Below are positions 22,923-31,549 of a DNA stretch of 37,086 bases, in pieces. Source of the DNA: Terriglobia bacterium (GTDB lineage Bacteria > Acidobacteriota > Terriglobia > UBA7540); the NCBI GenBank assembly GCA_030040995.1, contig JASHOS010000013.1:1-37086 (forward strand). Reading direction: 5' to 3'. The stretch's first letter is position 1. The number at the start of each line of letters is the position of its first letter. Both the position numbers and the translations under genes were made by a program. Under the pieces are notes generated by a model. That model ran no database searches. It was not told where the DNA came from and was given only the letters and a program-made list of their open reading frames with translations.

Positions 22923-23998
22923 TTGCTGATTTTTCCCTGCGCCGGAGCCGGCGGGTTGGAAGAGGCCACTTGGGCAAGTTGGCGGCCGCGCGGGGCGAAA
23001 TACCCTGGTCTGGTCTGCACTACAAGGCGTTTGTGAGAATGCGGCAAAAATGCCTCGATGCGGACCTTCCGAAAGCTTCCGTCCCTGGCCATATTGGTTG
23101 GGTAGTAGGCTAGCGTGTATTGATCACGGATCAGGTGAGCGATGTTTTCGCATACTTCATTGACCTGGGCCAACGACTTCGGGAAATAGGCTTCTCCGCC
23201 CGTCGCCTGCGCGAGATCCTTCAATATTCTTTCGGCGTGGCGGTCGCCTCCGCTGTGGATATGAAATAGCCCTCCCCCTTCATCGTCGCCGCCCAGAAGG
23301 CCAATGGTGTAAATCTCCGCACTCGATTTCTCCGCATACTGAATGAGCTGGGGAAAGGTATAGTTACTCGAGTTATCATCTCCATCGGTTATGACGAGGA
23401 GTACTTTCTTGTCACGGTTCCCAAGCTTCAAGTGGTCGAGCGAAGCATAGACGGCGTCGTAAAGAGCAGTGCCCCCGCGAGCGTCGATATGGTCCAGGGC
23501 GGCGCGCAGTTCTCCCTTGTTGGACGCAAATGCTCCCGGCGTATCGATATAATACACATCGTTGAAATTCACCACGAACGCCTGGTCATTGGGATTCGAG
23601 GTGTTCACAAACGTAAGGGCCGCGGCATTCACGGCGGGCCGTTTTTCTTGCATGCTTCCGCTGTCGTCGATCACGATCCCCATCGTGACCGGGATATCGG
23701 CATGAGAGAAAACGGCCAGCTTTTGTAAAGAGCCATCTTCGTAAACCCGGAAATCTGTTTTGCCCAGGTCGTCCCTGCGGTGGCCGTGGCCGTCCGTCAC
23801 GGTGGCATGCAAGACCACAAGGTTGACGTGAGAAGTGATGGTGAACGGACTGCGCTGATTGGCTTGAGGGGCAGAAGCGGCAGCGCCGGACTTCCGGGCT
23901 GGCGCCGCATGCAAGCGGGGAGAAAAGGCCGCTATGGCGAAGACCAGAGCCGCAACTACAAGCAGCCGGCAGAAAACAGAATTAGTCGGCTGGAGCAT
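22919..23998 (-). CDS. VWFA-related acidobacterial protein, paralog 2
   Basis: Starting at the ATG 23998 gives 359 residues beginning MLQPTNSVFCRLLVVAALVF, a signal peptide; the frame is open 42 bp further upstream, into the preceding gene. The layout equals that of paralog 3: NLVVLHATVTDGHGHRRDDL, KTDFRVYEDG, metal site DDSGSM with GGTALYDAVYAS and LVITDGDDN, an insert LLGGDDEGGGLFHIHSGGD, then IRDQYTLAYYPTN and QTRPGYFAPRG. It overlaps the end of paralog 1 by 17 bp and the start of paralog 3 by 4 bp, so all three are translated from one message. Function unknown. Confidence 0.87.
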   Translation of the reverse strand: MLQPTNSVFCRLLVVAALVFAIAAFSPRLHAAPARKSGAAASAPQANQRSPFTITSHVNLVVLHATVTDGHGHRRDDLGKTDFRVYEDGSLQKLAVFSHADIPVTMGIVIDDSGSMQEKRPAVNAAALTFVNTSNPNDQAFVVNFNDVYYIDTPGAFASNKGELRAALDHIDARGGTALYDAVYASLDHLKLGNRDKKVLLVITDGDDNSSNYTFPQLIQYAEKSSAEIYTIGLLGGDDEGGGLFHIHSGGDRHAERILKDLAQATGGEAYFPKSLAQVNEVCENIAHLIRDQYTLAYYPTNMARDGSFRKVRIEAFLPHSHKRLVVQTRPGYFAPRGRQLAQVASSNPPAPAQGKISK

Positions 23999-25010
23999 AA
24001 TATCCCGTTCGCGCATAGACCTGAAGCGGAGGCAGGCCACGGGGCGGATTGAGCTTTACCTTGATGCGGTGCCACTTGCCATCGGTGACCAAGTTGGAGG
24101 GCTTGTAGCCAATCACGTACTCGTTGCGAAGTTCGATGGAAATCTTCTCTGCAATATCCGGCAACTCGTCGGGGTCTTCGACCGCAAACATGCGGCCTCC
24201 GGTCATCGCCGCCAAGTCGGACAGAAGGCTAGGCCCGGCGGCTTCCTCGGGCGTGCGGTCGCGCGAGCTGAGAGGTTCAAAAACCCCAATCGCGTAAATC
24301 TGCACGTCAGATTCCTTCACCATCCGCTTAATATCCCGCACCGTATACCGGCTGTGATTCTCTCCGCCGTCGGAAATAACCAATAGAGCTTTCCGGTCCG
24401 TTGTGGCCTTTTTCATTTCCTCCATTCCCAGGTAGATCGCATCAAGCAGCGCGGTACGCCCGCCCGCTTTCACAAACAGCAGCCGGTCCTGCAGATTCTG
24501 GAACCTCGAAGTGAATCCGGAGACGAGATTCGGCCGCTCGTTAAAATCGATCACCATGAATTCATCCTGAGGATTCGAGGTTTGGAAGAATTGGAGGGCA
24601 GCTTCCTTGGATTTTTGAATCTTATCCGACATCGATCCGCTGGAATCAAATATAAGACCAACGGAGATGGGAGCATCCGTCGTGTTAAACGAGAGAATTT
24701 GCTGCTCCACTTTATCGTCGAGAACGTCAAAATTCGACTGGTCAAGCCCCGTCACGATCCGGTCGTAAGGATCAGTTACCGTCACATCGACAAGTACCCG
24801 GTTAACGTCCACTCGAAACGGGGTAGTGAAGACGGGCGGCTTACGAACTTGAATCTGCGCCCCTTGACCCTCGCCGGCAGCGGTTGGCGCCGCTCCTGGG
24901 CTTGTTCCCGGCCCGGCAGCAACCTGGGCTTGAGTCACGGCGCAGAAGCAGAAGAAAGCCACCAACAGTTGAGCTGGGAGGCATTTGCCGCCTGCCGTAA
25001 GGCCCGTCAT
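23982..25010 (-). CDS. VWFA-related acidobacterial protein, paralog 1 (first in operon)
   Basis: 342 residues with signal peptide MTGLTAGGKCLPAQLLVAFF...CAVTQAQ. Same family layout as its two neighbours but more diverged: FRVDVNRVLVDVTVTDPYDR, QSNFDVLDDKVEQQI, metal site FDSSGSMSDK, GGRTALLDAIYLGME, LVISDGGENHSRYT, then LRNEYVIGYKPSN and YARTGYYAPAD. It lacks the HADIPVTMGIVIDD form seen in the other two and has TTDAPISVGLIFDSS instead. It is the promoter-proximal gene of a three-gene unit. Paralog 1 resembles the more widespread form of the family; paralogs 2 and 3 look like a later duplication. Confidence 0.87.
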   Translation of the reverse strand: MTGLTAGGKCLPAQLLVAFFCFCAVTQAQVAAGPGTSPGAAPTAAGEGQGAQIQVRKPPVFTTPFRVDVNRVLVDVTVTDPYDRIVTGLDQSNFDVLDDKVEQQILSFNTTDAPISVGLIFDSSGSMSDKIQKSKEAALQFFQTSNPQDEFMVIDFNERPNLVSGFTSRFQNLQDRLLFVKAGGRTALLDAIYLGMEEMKKATTDRKALLVISDGGENHSRYTVRDIKRMVKESDVQIYAIGVFEPLSSRDRTPEEAAGPSLLSDLAAMTGGRMFAVEDPDELPDIAEKISIELRNEYVIGYKPSNLVTDGKWHRIKVKLNPPRGLPPLQVYARTGYYAPAD

Positions 25011-25581
25011 CGCTGCGGTCCTTCTTCCCCGGGTTTTGAAACTCCGGCGCCATCAGCGCATGCGCCGTAAGTTCTCTCCCCGTCACCTTCACCTAAATTC
25101 ATTTTACCACCGTGCCGCAAGAGGGCAAATCGGGTGATTGCCGTAGCGAATTGTCGAATTGTGTCAAGCCTCTTTGGAAACGTCCCCTTTGGGGTTTTAT
25201 CCTTTCTCTATCTCGTTTTTAGGTTCTGTTGGCCTTGCCCGAAGCGAAGCCCCGCGAGCCCGCAGGGCGAGCGTTTAGGGTGAAGCGACGAATCCTAGCC
25301 CTGGCGCGCTAGTTGAGGATACTACTGGCTCAAAGAGAGCGGAGTTGCAACTCATCGGGAACCGGAGGTGGCTCGCAAAGTGATCCGTATTCTTTACAAA
25401 TCCGCATTCAGTTGCCGTATAGTCGGCAAACCGTTGAACTGGCCTCAGTGAGCGTTTCCGGTAGGATCACGCGCTACTCTTCGATTGCGCCCCAGCCGCA
25501 GTTATGGAAGAGTTGCCGACTTACCGGGAGTTGACTGGCAGTTGAAACGCTGGGAGAGTGTCTGAATTGGGAGAAGCGTAC
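25011..25581. other. Intergenic region upstream of the VWA operon and the RibD-like gene
   Basis: 571 bp between divergent genes. On the minus strand TTGCCC (25128-25123) and TAAAAT (25106-25101), 16 bp apart, form a possible promoter for the VWA operon. A perfect TTGACA lies further up (25167-25162) without a convincing -10. CGAATTGT is repeated in tandem near 25147-25163. The rest, including a 73-codon plus frame at 25313-25534, has no recognisable content. Confidence 0.35.
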
Positions 25582-26148
25582 ATGAGAAAGGTAATATTCG
25601 CGATCAACATTACCCTTGATGGCTGCTGCGACCACACCAAACAACTTGCCGATGACGAAACACATGAATATTTTACGCACCTCATGCGAGATGTCGACCT
25701 GCAGGTCTTTGGGCGTATCACCTATCAATTGATGGTTCCTTATTGGCCTGAAGTCGCCCAAAACCAGTCGATGACAAAAGCAGAGAATGAATTTGCTCGA
25801 GCATTTGACTCCATCCACAAAATTGTTTTTTCACGGTCATTGGACAGCGCTGAAGATAAAAATACGAGAATCGTTCGTGCGAACCTTCACGGCGAAATAC
25901 TTAAATTGAAACAAGAACAAGGCAAAAATATTTTAGTCGGCGGTGTAAGTCTTCCTTCACAACTCATAGAGCTTGGCCTGGTGGATGAATATCGCTTTGT
26001 CGTTGGGCCAATCGTTGCAGGAGAAGGTAGACGGTTGTTGGAAGGTATTAACCTGCGGGAGAGATTGCAATTGAAACTTGTTGAGTCAAAGATTTTTAAA
26101 TCAGGATGTGTTGCGCTTCGTTATTCAAACGGTGAAGGGAGCAGATAA
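25582..26148 (+). CDS. RibD C-terminal/DHFR-like reductase
   Basis: The ATG at 25582 (GGGAGAAG upstream) gives 188 residues; an earlier in-frame start at 25558 is less likely. Pattern: RKVIFAINITLDGCCDH, LQVFGRITYQLMVPYW, HKIVFSRSLD, KQEQGKNILVGGVSLPSQLI, VDEYRFVVGPIVAGEGRRLL. This is the dihydrofolate-reductase-like fold of RibD C-terminal domain proteins (the YyaP/YwjB group), which bind NADPH; the substrate is unknown. The gene is visibly richer in A and T than its neighbours, with many AAA, GAA and ATT codons, and stands alone, so recent horizontal gain is likely. The 223 bp after its stop (26149-26371) hold nothing I recognise. Confidence 0.8.
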   Translation: MRKVIFAINITLDGCCDHTKQLADDETHEYFTHLMRDVDLQVFGRITYQLMVPYWPEVAQNQSMTKAENEFARAFDSIHKIVFSRSLDSAEDKNTRIVRANLHGEILKLKQEQGKNILVGGVSLPSQLIELGLVDEYRFVVGPIVAGEGRRLLEGINLRERLQLKLVESKIFKSGCVALRYSNGEGSR

Positions 26149-26371
26149 ATCCTGGTTAACGCGATCCGGAAGTTGTGAGCCAACGGTTTCCTGAGCGCAC
26201 CCAGTGTCCGTGTCGCTGACAACCCGCAAATTGATTCAATCCGCTCCAGGCTTGGCCCGGCCCCGCCGACTTCTCGTGAAAAGCCTCTGTCTCGACGCAG
26301 ATCTCCCCTTTTCGGGTCGACCTTCGCTGCTCGATAAAAGAGGCCTCAAAGAGCCATCATCGGAACCACTG

Positions 26372-29065
26372 CTATTGACTACGCAGAGCAGTCATTGGGT
26401 CGATGCCAGAAGCTCTTCGGGCGGGTATGTAGCCGGAGATTAATGCCACCGCGACGAGCAACAGCGCCATTCCTGCGTATGCGGTCGGATCCCAGGGCGA
26501 AGTGCCGAAGAGAAGGGATGCAATGAGACGCGCAGATACCAGGGATGCGGCTGTTCCCGCCACGAGGCCGACCACGGCAAGGCGTAATGTGTTAAGAATG
26601 ACTTCGAGCCGCACCCGGGCGGGGCTCGCTCCCAGCGCCATGCGGACTCCGATCTCCTGGGTTTTCCGAGTGACCGAGTAGGAGATCACGCCGTAGATGC
26701 CGAGCGCGGCCAGCAGCAGGCCGAGACCGGCGAACGCCGCCACCAGCAGCATGAAGAAGCGGCGCGGTGAGTTGGCGCGGTTCACGAGGGTCTGGATGGG
26801 ACGGAACTCCGCAGCCGGCTGCTTGGGGTTCAGCTCGCGCAGGGCGCGCAGGACGCTCCCGGCCAGCGCGGCGGGCGGCAGGCTGGTACGGATGACCAGT
26901 TGCGCTCCGCTAGGGCCTTGCTGCGTTACCGGGTAATAGATTTGCGAGCCCACCGGGCCTTCTACATTCTCCTCGTGGACATCGTCGACAACGCCGACCA
27001 CGCGGTCTGCCTCCTTGCCTCGCATGAGGACCTTGCCGACGGCGTCCTCACCGGGCCAGTAAATGCGGGCGGCGGAGGCGTTGATGAGCACCACTCTTTC
27101 ACTGTGCAGGGTGTCGGCCCATGTGAAATCGCGCCCGCGCAGGCGGATGCCCATCGCGCGGACGAATCCCGGCGTGACCACGTAGACAAGCGGGTCAGGC
27201 AGCTCGCCCGGGGCGAAGACCTTTCCCTGCTGGCCCTGCGGGACCGGTGTGTCCCATTCGCGGTTTGGGCCGAGGGGCAGGTAGTCTGTCATTCCGGCGG
27301 CTTCGACGCCGGGGAGCGCCGTCACGCGGGTGAGAATCTGCTGGAAGATGACGGCGCGCTTGGCCGCGCTAGCATCATCGGTTGGGGCGCTGTCGTCATA
27401 GTCCACCATGATGGAGGCGGCGTGATCAGGCTGAAAGCCGAGGTTGACGTCGAGCACTTTGAGAAAGCTGCGCAGCAGCAGGCCGGCGCTTACCAGAAGC
27501 ACGCACGCCAGAGCGACCTCCGAAACCACCAGCGTGGCGCGGACACGCTCATGTCTGCGGCCAAGGCCGGCACCGGGACCGGAATCTTTGAGCGCTTCCT
27601 GCAGGCTGCTGCCCCCTGTCCTCAGGCCTGGAACCAGGCCGAAGAGTATGGTGGTGAAGACGGCGATGAGGATTGTCCAACCGAGCGCCGCGCCATCGAT
27701 ATGCAGCGTACCGAGAAGCGGCAACGCCACGGATCCCTGGTGTGCGAGCCACCTGATCAGGAGAAGAGCGAGGCCAAGCCCAGCCACCGCTCCGGCGCCG
27801 GACAGCACAAGACTTTCCGCAAGGAGTTGGCGCACCGTGCGGCCGCGGCTCGCACCGAGTGCGCCGCGCACGGCAAACTCTTTAGCGCGCGCGGCGGCGC
27901 GGGCCAACAGCAGGTTGGAAAGATTCACGCCGGCGATCAGCAGAATCACGCCTACCGCGCACCATAACGCAATCAGCGAGCGGCGCAGCTTGCCCGTAAC
28001 ATAATCCTTCAGCGGCACTGGAATAAGGTCGCCCTTATATCGGCCCAGCGTCTGGGGGTATTTCACGTTTTGATAGAGGTGGGGAGCGACGCGGTTGGCA
28101 TCGTCGCGGGCTTGGGCCACCGTCACGCCCGGCTTCAGGCGCCCGAAGAGGGTAACGATGTTACCCCAGTTGCGCTCATAATTCAGGTCCAGCGGCGTGA
28201 AAAGATCAACTTTCAGGCCCGGAGAAAACACGGCCCCGAAGTCAAAGGCGGCGGGTAAAACTCCTACCACCGTTACGGGCGTTCCGTTCAGGTCGATGGC
28301 CTTGCCAACAATGGCGGGATCCGCGTTGAACTGACGCCGCCAGTAAGCATCGCTCAGCACGGCCACCGGGTGCGGGCCGCCGCGAGCCTCGTCCGGGGTG
28401 AACAGGCGGCCCATGAAGGGCTGAACGCCGAGAACCTGGAAGAAGTTGCCGATCACTTCGATGCTTGTGGCCGGCTCGGGTTCCCCGCGGCCGGTGAGTC
28501 GCAGATTGTCGGGAGTGGTAAAGGCCTCGTATCCGCTCACGTCCTGATAGGCGCGGCTCTGGGCGCGAAATTCTTCGTAGGCGTCGGCGGAGTAAGTTGC
28601 GCAAGAGAAGCCGCAATCAGTCGGCGGCGGCGCAATCCACACGAGCTGATGCGAATCGGGAAACGGCAATGGCCGCAGCAGCAGCGTGTTGACCACGCTG
28701 AAGACCGCAACATTGGCTCCGATGGCCAAAGCCAGGATCACGATGGAGACGGCAGCAAAACCCGGGTCGCGGCCGAGCGTACGCAAGGCATAGCGGACGT
28801 CCTGCCGTAAGTCACTCCAGCAATCCTTAAGGCGTTTGCGGCGTTCCATTTGTTCTCCTATGCTTGCGCCGATCTGTTGCAGGGCGCGGATGTCGCCAAG
28901 TTGGCGTTCGGCCTCCTGGCGAGCAGCTTTGGGCCGCCAGCCCTGAGCAACGAGGTCGTCGATTTTGGCTTCGAGGTGAAAGCGTAGCTCATCTTTCACG
29001 TCAGCGAAAGGGTCGGGGCCGAGCAAGCGGTCGTAGCGCCGCCATACAGGAGTGGGTGGCTTCAT
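26372..29065 (-). CDS. ADOP-family ABC permease (MacB/FtsX-like)
   Basis: 897 residues. Residues 1-80 are the soluble N-terminal region of ADOP permeases (DELRFHLEAKIDDLVAQGW...ARQEAERQLGD). A MacB-type periplasmic domain follows the first membrane helix (VSIVILALAIGANVAVFSVV, then LLLRPLPFPDSHQLVWI). Two FtsX units are present: one around 370-450 (GVILLIAGVNLSNLLLARAA...EFAVRGALGASRGRTVRQLL), the second near the C-terminus (YGVISYSVTRKTQEIGVRMA ... LGASPARV). The two halves repeat, as the family name indicates. There is no ATPase domain in it and none next to it, typical of these orphan permeases. The substrate is unknown. It overlaps the padR stop by 4 bp and is probably under its control. 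Confidence 0.9.
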   Translation of the reverse strand: MKPPTPVWRRYDRLLGPDPFADVKDELRFHLEAKIDDLVAQGWRPKAARQEAERQLGDIRALQQIGASIGEQMERRKRLKDCWSDLRQDVRYALRTLGRDPGFAAVSIVILALAIGANVAVFSVVNTLLLRPLPFPDSHQLVWIAPPPTDCGFSCATYSADAYEEFRAQSRAYQDVSGYEAFTTPDNLRLTGRGEPEPATSIEVIGNFFQVLGVQPFMGRLFTPDEARGGPHPVAVLSDAYWRRQFNADPAIVGKAIDLNGTPVTVVGVLPAAFDFGAVFSPGLKVDLFTPLDLNYERNWGNIVTLFGRLKPGVTVAQARDDANRVAPHLYQNVKYPQTLGRYKGDLIPVPLKDYVTGKLRRSLIALWCAVGVILLIAGVNLSNLLLARAAARAKEFAVRGALGASRGRTVRQLLAESLVLSGAGAVAGLGLALLLIRWLAHQGSVALPLLGTLHIDGAALGWTILIAVFTTILFGLVPGLRTGGSSLQEALKDSGPGAGLGRRHERVRATLVVSEVALACVLLVSAGLLLRSFLKVLDVNLGFQPDHAASIMVDYDDSAPTDDASAAKRAVIFQQILTRVTALPGVEAAGMTDYLPLGPNREWDTPVPQGQQGKVFAPGELPDPLVYVVTPGFVRAMGIRLRGRDFTWADTLHSERVVLINASAARIYWPGEDAVGKVLMRGKEADRVVGVVDDVHEENVEGPVGSQIYYPVTQQGPSGAQLVIRTSLPPAALAGSVLRALRELNPKQPAAEFRPIQTLVNRANSPRRFFMLLVAAFAGLGLLLAALGIYGVISYSVTRKTQEIGVRMALGASPARVRLEVILNTLRLAVVGLVAGTAASLVSARLIASLLFGTSPWDPTAYAGMALLLVAVALISGYIPARRASGIDPMTALRSQ

Positions 29066-29421
29066 CGAATCTCCTCGGCGAGCGGAGGCTGTGTCGCCTC
29101 AAGCACCTTAGCCACCGCTGCAGCATACGCTTCCCAGGTTGCTACTTCGCGACGCAGTTGACGTCGGCCGTCGGGCGTAAGTCGATAGAACTTGGCTTTC
29201 CGATTGTTGTTGGAGAGTCCCCACTCTGCTTCAAGTAGTCCCTTGCTTTCCAGTCGCCAGAGGGCGGGATAAAGCGTACCCTCCTCGAGGAGAAGAGCGT
29301 CGTCGCTCTGTCGGCGGATGAGGTTGGTTATGGCATAACCATGAAGCGGGCCCCAGACAAGGGCTTTGAGGATGAGAGCATCCAGCGTGCCGCGAAGGAA
29401 TTCGAGTTTGGCCGTCTCCAT
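29062..29421 (-). CDS. PadR-family transcriptional regulator
   Basis: From ATG 29421 (AGGGG 6 bp upstream) 119 residues; a second ATG at 29436 is in frame. The winged-helix PadR pattern is complete: LRGTLDALILKALVWGPLHGYAI, EEGTLYPALWRLESKGLL, WGLSNNNRKAKFYRLTPDGR, then a C-terminal helix for dimerisation. ADOP permeases are often preceded by a PadR gene like this one; the regulator likely represses its own operon. Its stop overlaps the permease start. No PadR-type operator could be read with confidence in 29437-29612, where I saw nothing else. Confidence 0.9.
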   Translation of the reverse strand: METAKLEFLRGTLDALILKALVWGPLHGYAITNLIRRQSDDALLLEEGTLYPALWRLESKGLLEAEWGLSNNNRKAKFYRLTPDGRRQLRREVATWEAYAAAVAKVLEATQPPLAEEIR

Positions 29422-29612
29422 CGATACCCCTAGCATTCCAAGGGAAGCTTAATGCATCTCCCCTGGGAACGCAAGGGATATTTCTTGCAAAATCAGCTGG
29501 TGGTAAGCTTTTGCCGCCACCGGTCTACGCCGGCGTCACACGCGGTGCGGAAGAAACAAGTCCGGCCTGTCGCCCCGGCGCTGTTTTTCGGAGGCATGCT
29601 GTCGCTCGGTTT

Positions 29613-29951
29613 TCAAAGTCCGCATAGTTCGTCTTCACGGAGGCCAAAGTAGTGTCCCACCTCATGCAACAGAGTCGCCCGGACTTGGCGACGCACCTCT
29701 GCTTCGCTGGAGCAAATAGCCTCGATGTTGTGCTGATAGAGAACAATCCGGTCGGGCGGGCTGGACAAAAAGACGCTCTTTTCCGTGCGGGGAATACCGT
29801 GAAACAGCCCCAGTAGCAGCCCTTCACTTTCCAGTTCCTGCGGGGGCACGTCGTCCACGATGACTGCCACATTTGTGAGCTTGTCACGAAACGTTCTGGG
29901 CAGGCCGTTGAGAACTTGCGCGACGAGTGCCTCGAACTTGCTTCGCTCCAT
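29613..29951 (-). CDS. Zincin-type metallopeptidase (small, single domain)
   Basis: 112 residues. It has the N-terminal FEALVAQVLNGLPRTFRDKL and VAVIVDDVPPQEL segments, RIVLYQHNIEAIC, and the zinc motif HEVGH at 96-100 in LLHEVGHYFGLREDEL, where the following E/D could supply the third ligand. This is the layout of the metallopeptidase family with a minimal zincin fold (PF06262 type). It is probably cytosolic, with no signal peptide. Substrate unknown. It stands alone on the minus strand between the padR gene and a secreted protein; 29952-30177 upstream holds nothing recognisable. Confidence 0.82.
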   Translation of the reverse strand: MERSKFEALVAQVLNGLPRTFRDKLTNVAVIVDDVPPQELESEGLLLGLFHGIPRTEKSVFLSSPPDRIVLYQHNIEAICSSEAEVRRQVRATLLHEVGHYFGLREDELCGL

Positions 29952-30177
29952 TCATTTCGGATTGTAACCTTACCGGCCCCATAGCGGCGCTGCATTGGGA
30001 CAGCTTGAGGAGCAAGCGTATTGCTCGCCCAGAGGGCCGAGTGAACAAGTGCAGGAAATTTAGAGCGGCTCAGACGCAAAAGTTGGCCTGGCAGCAAGCT
30101 CATAAGGCGTGAGGCCCTCACCTGGCTAGCTCAACCTGCATCTGCGACGCAACGGAGTCGTGCTTGTCGCCACGAGC

Positions 30178-31239
30178 TCATTTGATGTCTGAGGGGAGCG
30201 TGTAATAGTCGTAGGAGGTTTTCCAACTGAATTCGCTGCCCGGTTGGATTGTCATGGTGATGAAGGGCTCCACTGCCAGCACGGTCCTGATTGACCACAG
30301 GTTAAGTTTGGAGAGCGGATAGTCCCCAGTTATCCTCACGCCGGCGCCAACTCTCCGGTTCTCAATGCGGATCTCGTTGTCTCGCGGGCTATCGCCGAAA
30401 CCCCCGAGCAGGGTTTGCACGACCTCCTCGTTCTGCAGCACCTTCGAGTACATAACCTGATTTCCGCGGAAGCGGGCAAGTTCCTTCCTGGGTGGGTTAG
30501 GCGACCGAATTTGGAACGGAACCGTTATAACGAAATCGGGTCCGGTAGCCTGTCTGTCAAGAACAAGGAAATTGTGATTGTACACGGAGGTCTGAATGGT
30601 TCGGCGGCCAGTATTCTTAAGGTGATGCTCAATCACCATCTCCGCTTTGCCCGCTACGAGCCGGACAAGTTTGCGATAGATATAACCATAGCCCGACGAC
30701 GCATCACTCAGCTTTTGAATAAATTCGACGGAGTCGTGATGCGCTTCCACCGTCCATCGACCTGGGTTCACGATCTCGTACTGCTTCACATAGTCATAGT
30801 TGGCATCGTCCTTTCTAAGCACGCCCACCCCGATCTTGATAAATGTCCCGCCCACCCTGGCTTCATCCCAACCCAGAGCTGTCCCGTTGGTTTGGAATTC
30901 GTCAACAGGACCTGAGTCCGCCGAACAAGGCGAGGCGATGATCATGTTCCCGAGAAACCGGTAATCGTGAACCTTCCGATCCACGCTGTCGAACCACGGT
31001 CCATAATATTCGTGCCCATGGTATTCCAGGTTGCCAATCGTTCCTGACCAGTCAAATCGGGTACCGCGATAGTATCCATTCTTCGCATCGGGAAGGTACA
31101 ACTTCACGCGGATTTGAGCGTTTGATATCTCGGCTTGCGGGATTTTGGATGCAGATACGCCCGAGGCGACCGCGACACTAAGCAACGCTATGCACGTCAG
31201 TGCCGCGGCTAAGGTCAAGCGCATAAGGCGTTTCCTCAT
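30178..31239 (-). CDS. Secreted protein of unknown function (353 residues)
   Basis: The frame is open to 31971, but that upstream part lies opposite the PLP decarboxylase gene; the real start is ATG 31239, giving a signal peptide (MRKRLMRLTLAAALTCIALL ... SGVSASKIP). The mature part is rich in aromatic and beta-type residues: YRGTRFDWSGTIGNLEYHGH, YYGPWFDSVDRKVHDY, ALGWDEARVGGTFIKIGVGV, then AHHDSVEFIQKL and YNHNFLVLDRQ near the end. The alternating strands, the RGTRFDW.G start and the YNHNF block suggest a galactose-mutarotase-like beta-sandwich, but the catalytic His and Glu pair of mutarotases cannot be assigned with confidence. Conserved secreted proteins of this sort occur in Acidobacteria; the function is unknown. 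Confidence 0.6.
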   Translation of the reverse strand: MRKRLMRLTLAAALTCIALLSVAVASGVSASKIPQAEISNAQIRVKLYLPDAKNGYYRGTRFDWSGTIGNLEYHGHEYYGPWFDSVDRKVHDYRFLGNMIIASPCSADSGPVDEFQTNGTALGWDEARVGGTFIKIGVGVLRKDDANYDYVKQYEIVNPGRWTVEAHHDSVEFIQKLSDASSGYGYIYRKLVRLVAGKAEMVIEHHLKNTGRRTIQTSVYNHNFLVLDRQATGPDFVITVPFQIRSPNPPRKELARFRGNQVMYSKVLQNEEVVQTLLGGFGDSPRDNEIRIENRRVGAGVRITGDYPLSKLNLWSIRTVLAVEPFITMTIQPGSEFSWKTSYDYYTLPSDIK

Positions 31240-31549
31240 CTCCACTTCGTCGAACTCTTTCGCGTTGGTACAAGTGCCCGGTAGCCAGTATAGCCTGGAT
31301 GACAACGGGGCAAGGAACTTGTCTGAGAAGACTACACGCCAAATTGAGCACAAGGATTCTCCCCGAGTGGCACAATGACAACGTTGGCGATCCTCTTTTC
31401 TTACGGCGGACCTCCCGGTCTGGCGATTTGGGCTTGCGCGATTTGCACAGCATAGTCGCCTAAGACCGCTTCCGCTACAATAATCGTGGCTTTCATCTGC
31501 CCGATCTGAACAGTCGCCAGCGCAGGGTTTTATCCAACGGGAGGCGAGC

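Noticed and set aside
25313-25534. Plus-strand frame of 73 codons before the RibD-like gene.
   Set aside because: Composition is not protein-like and there is no ribosome-binding site or known motif.
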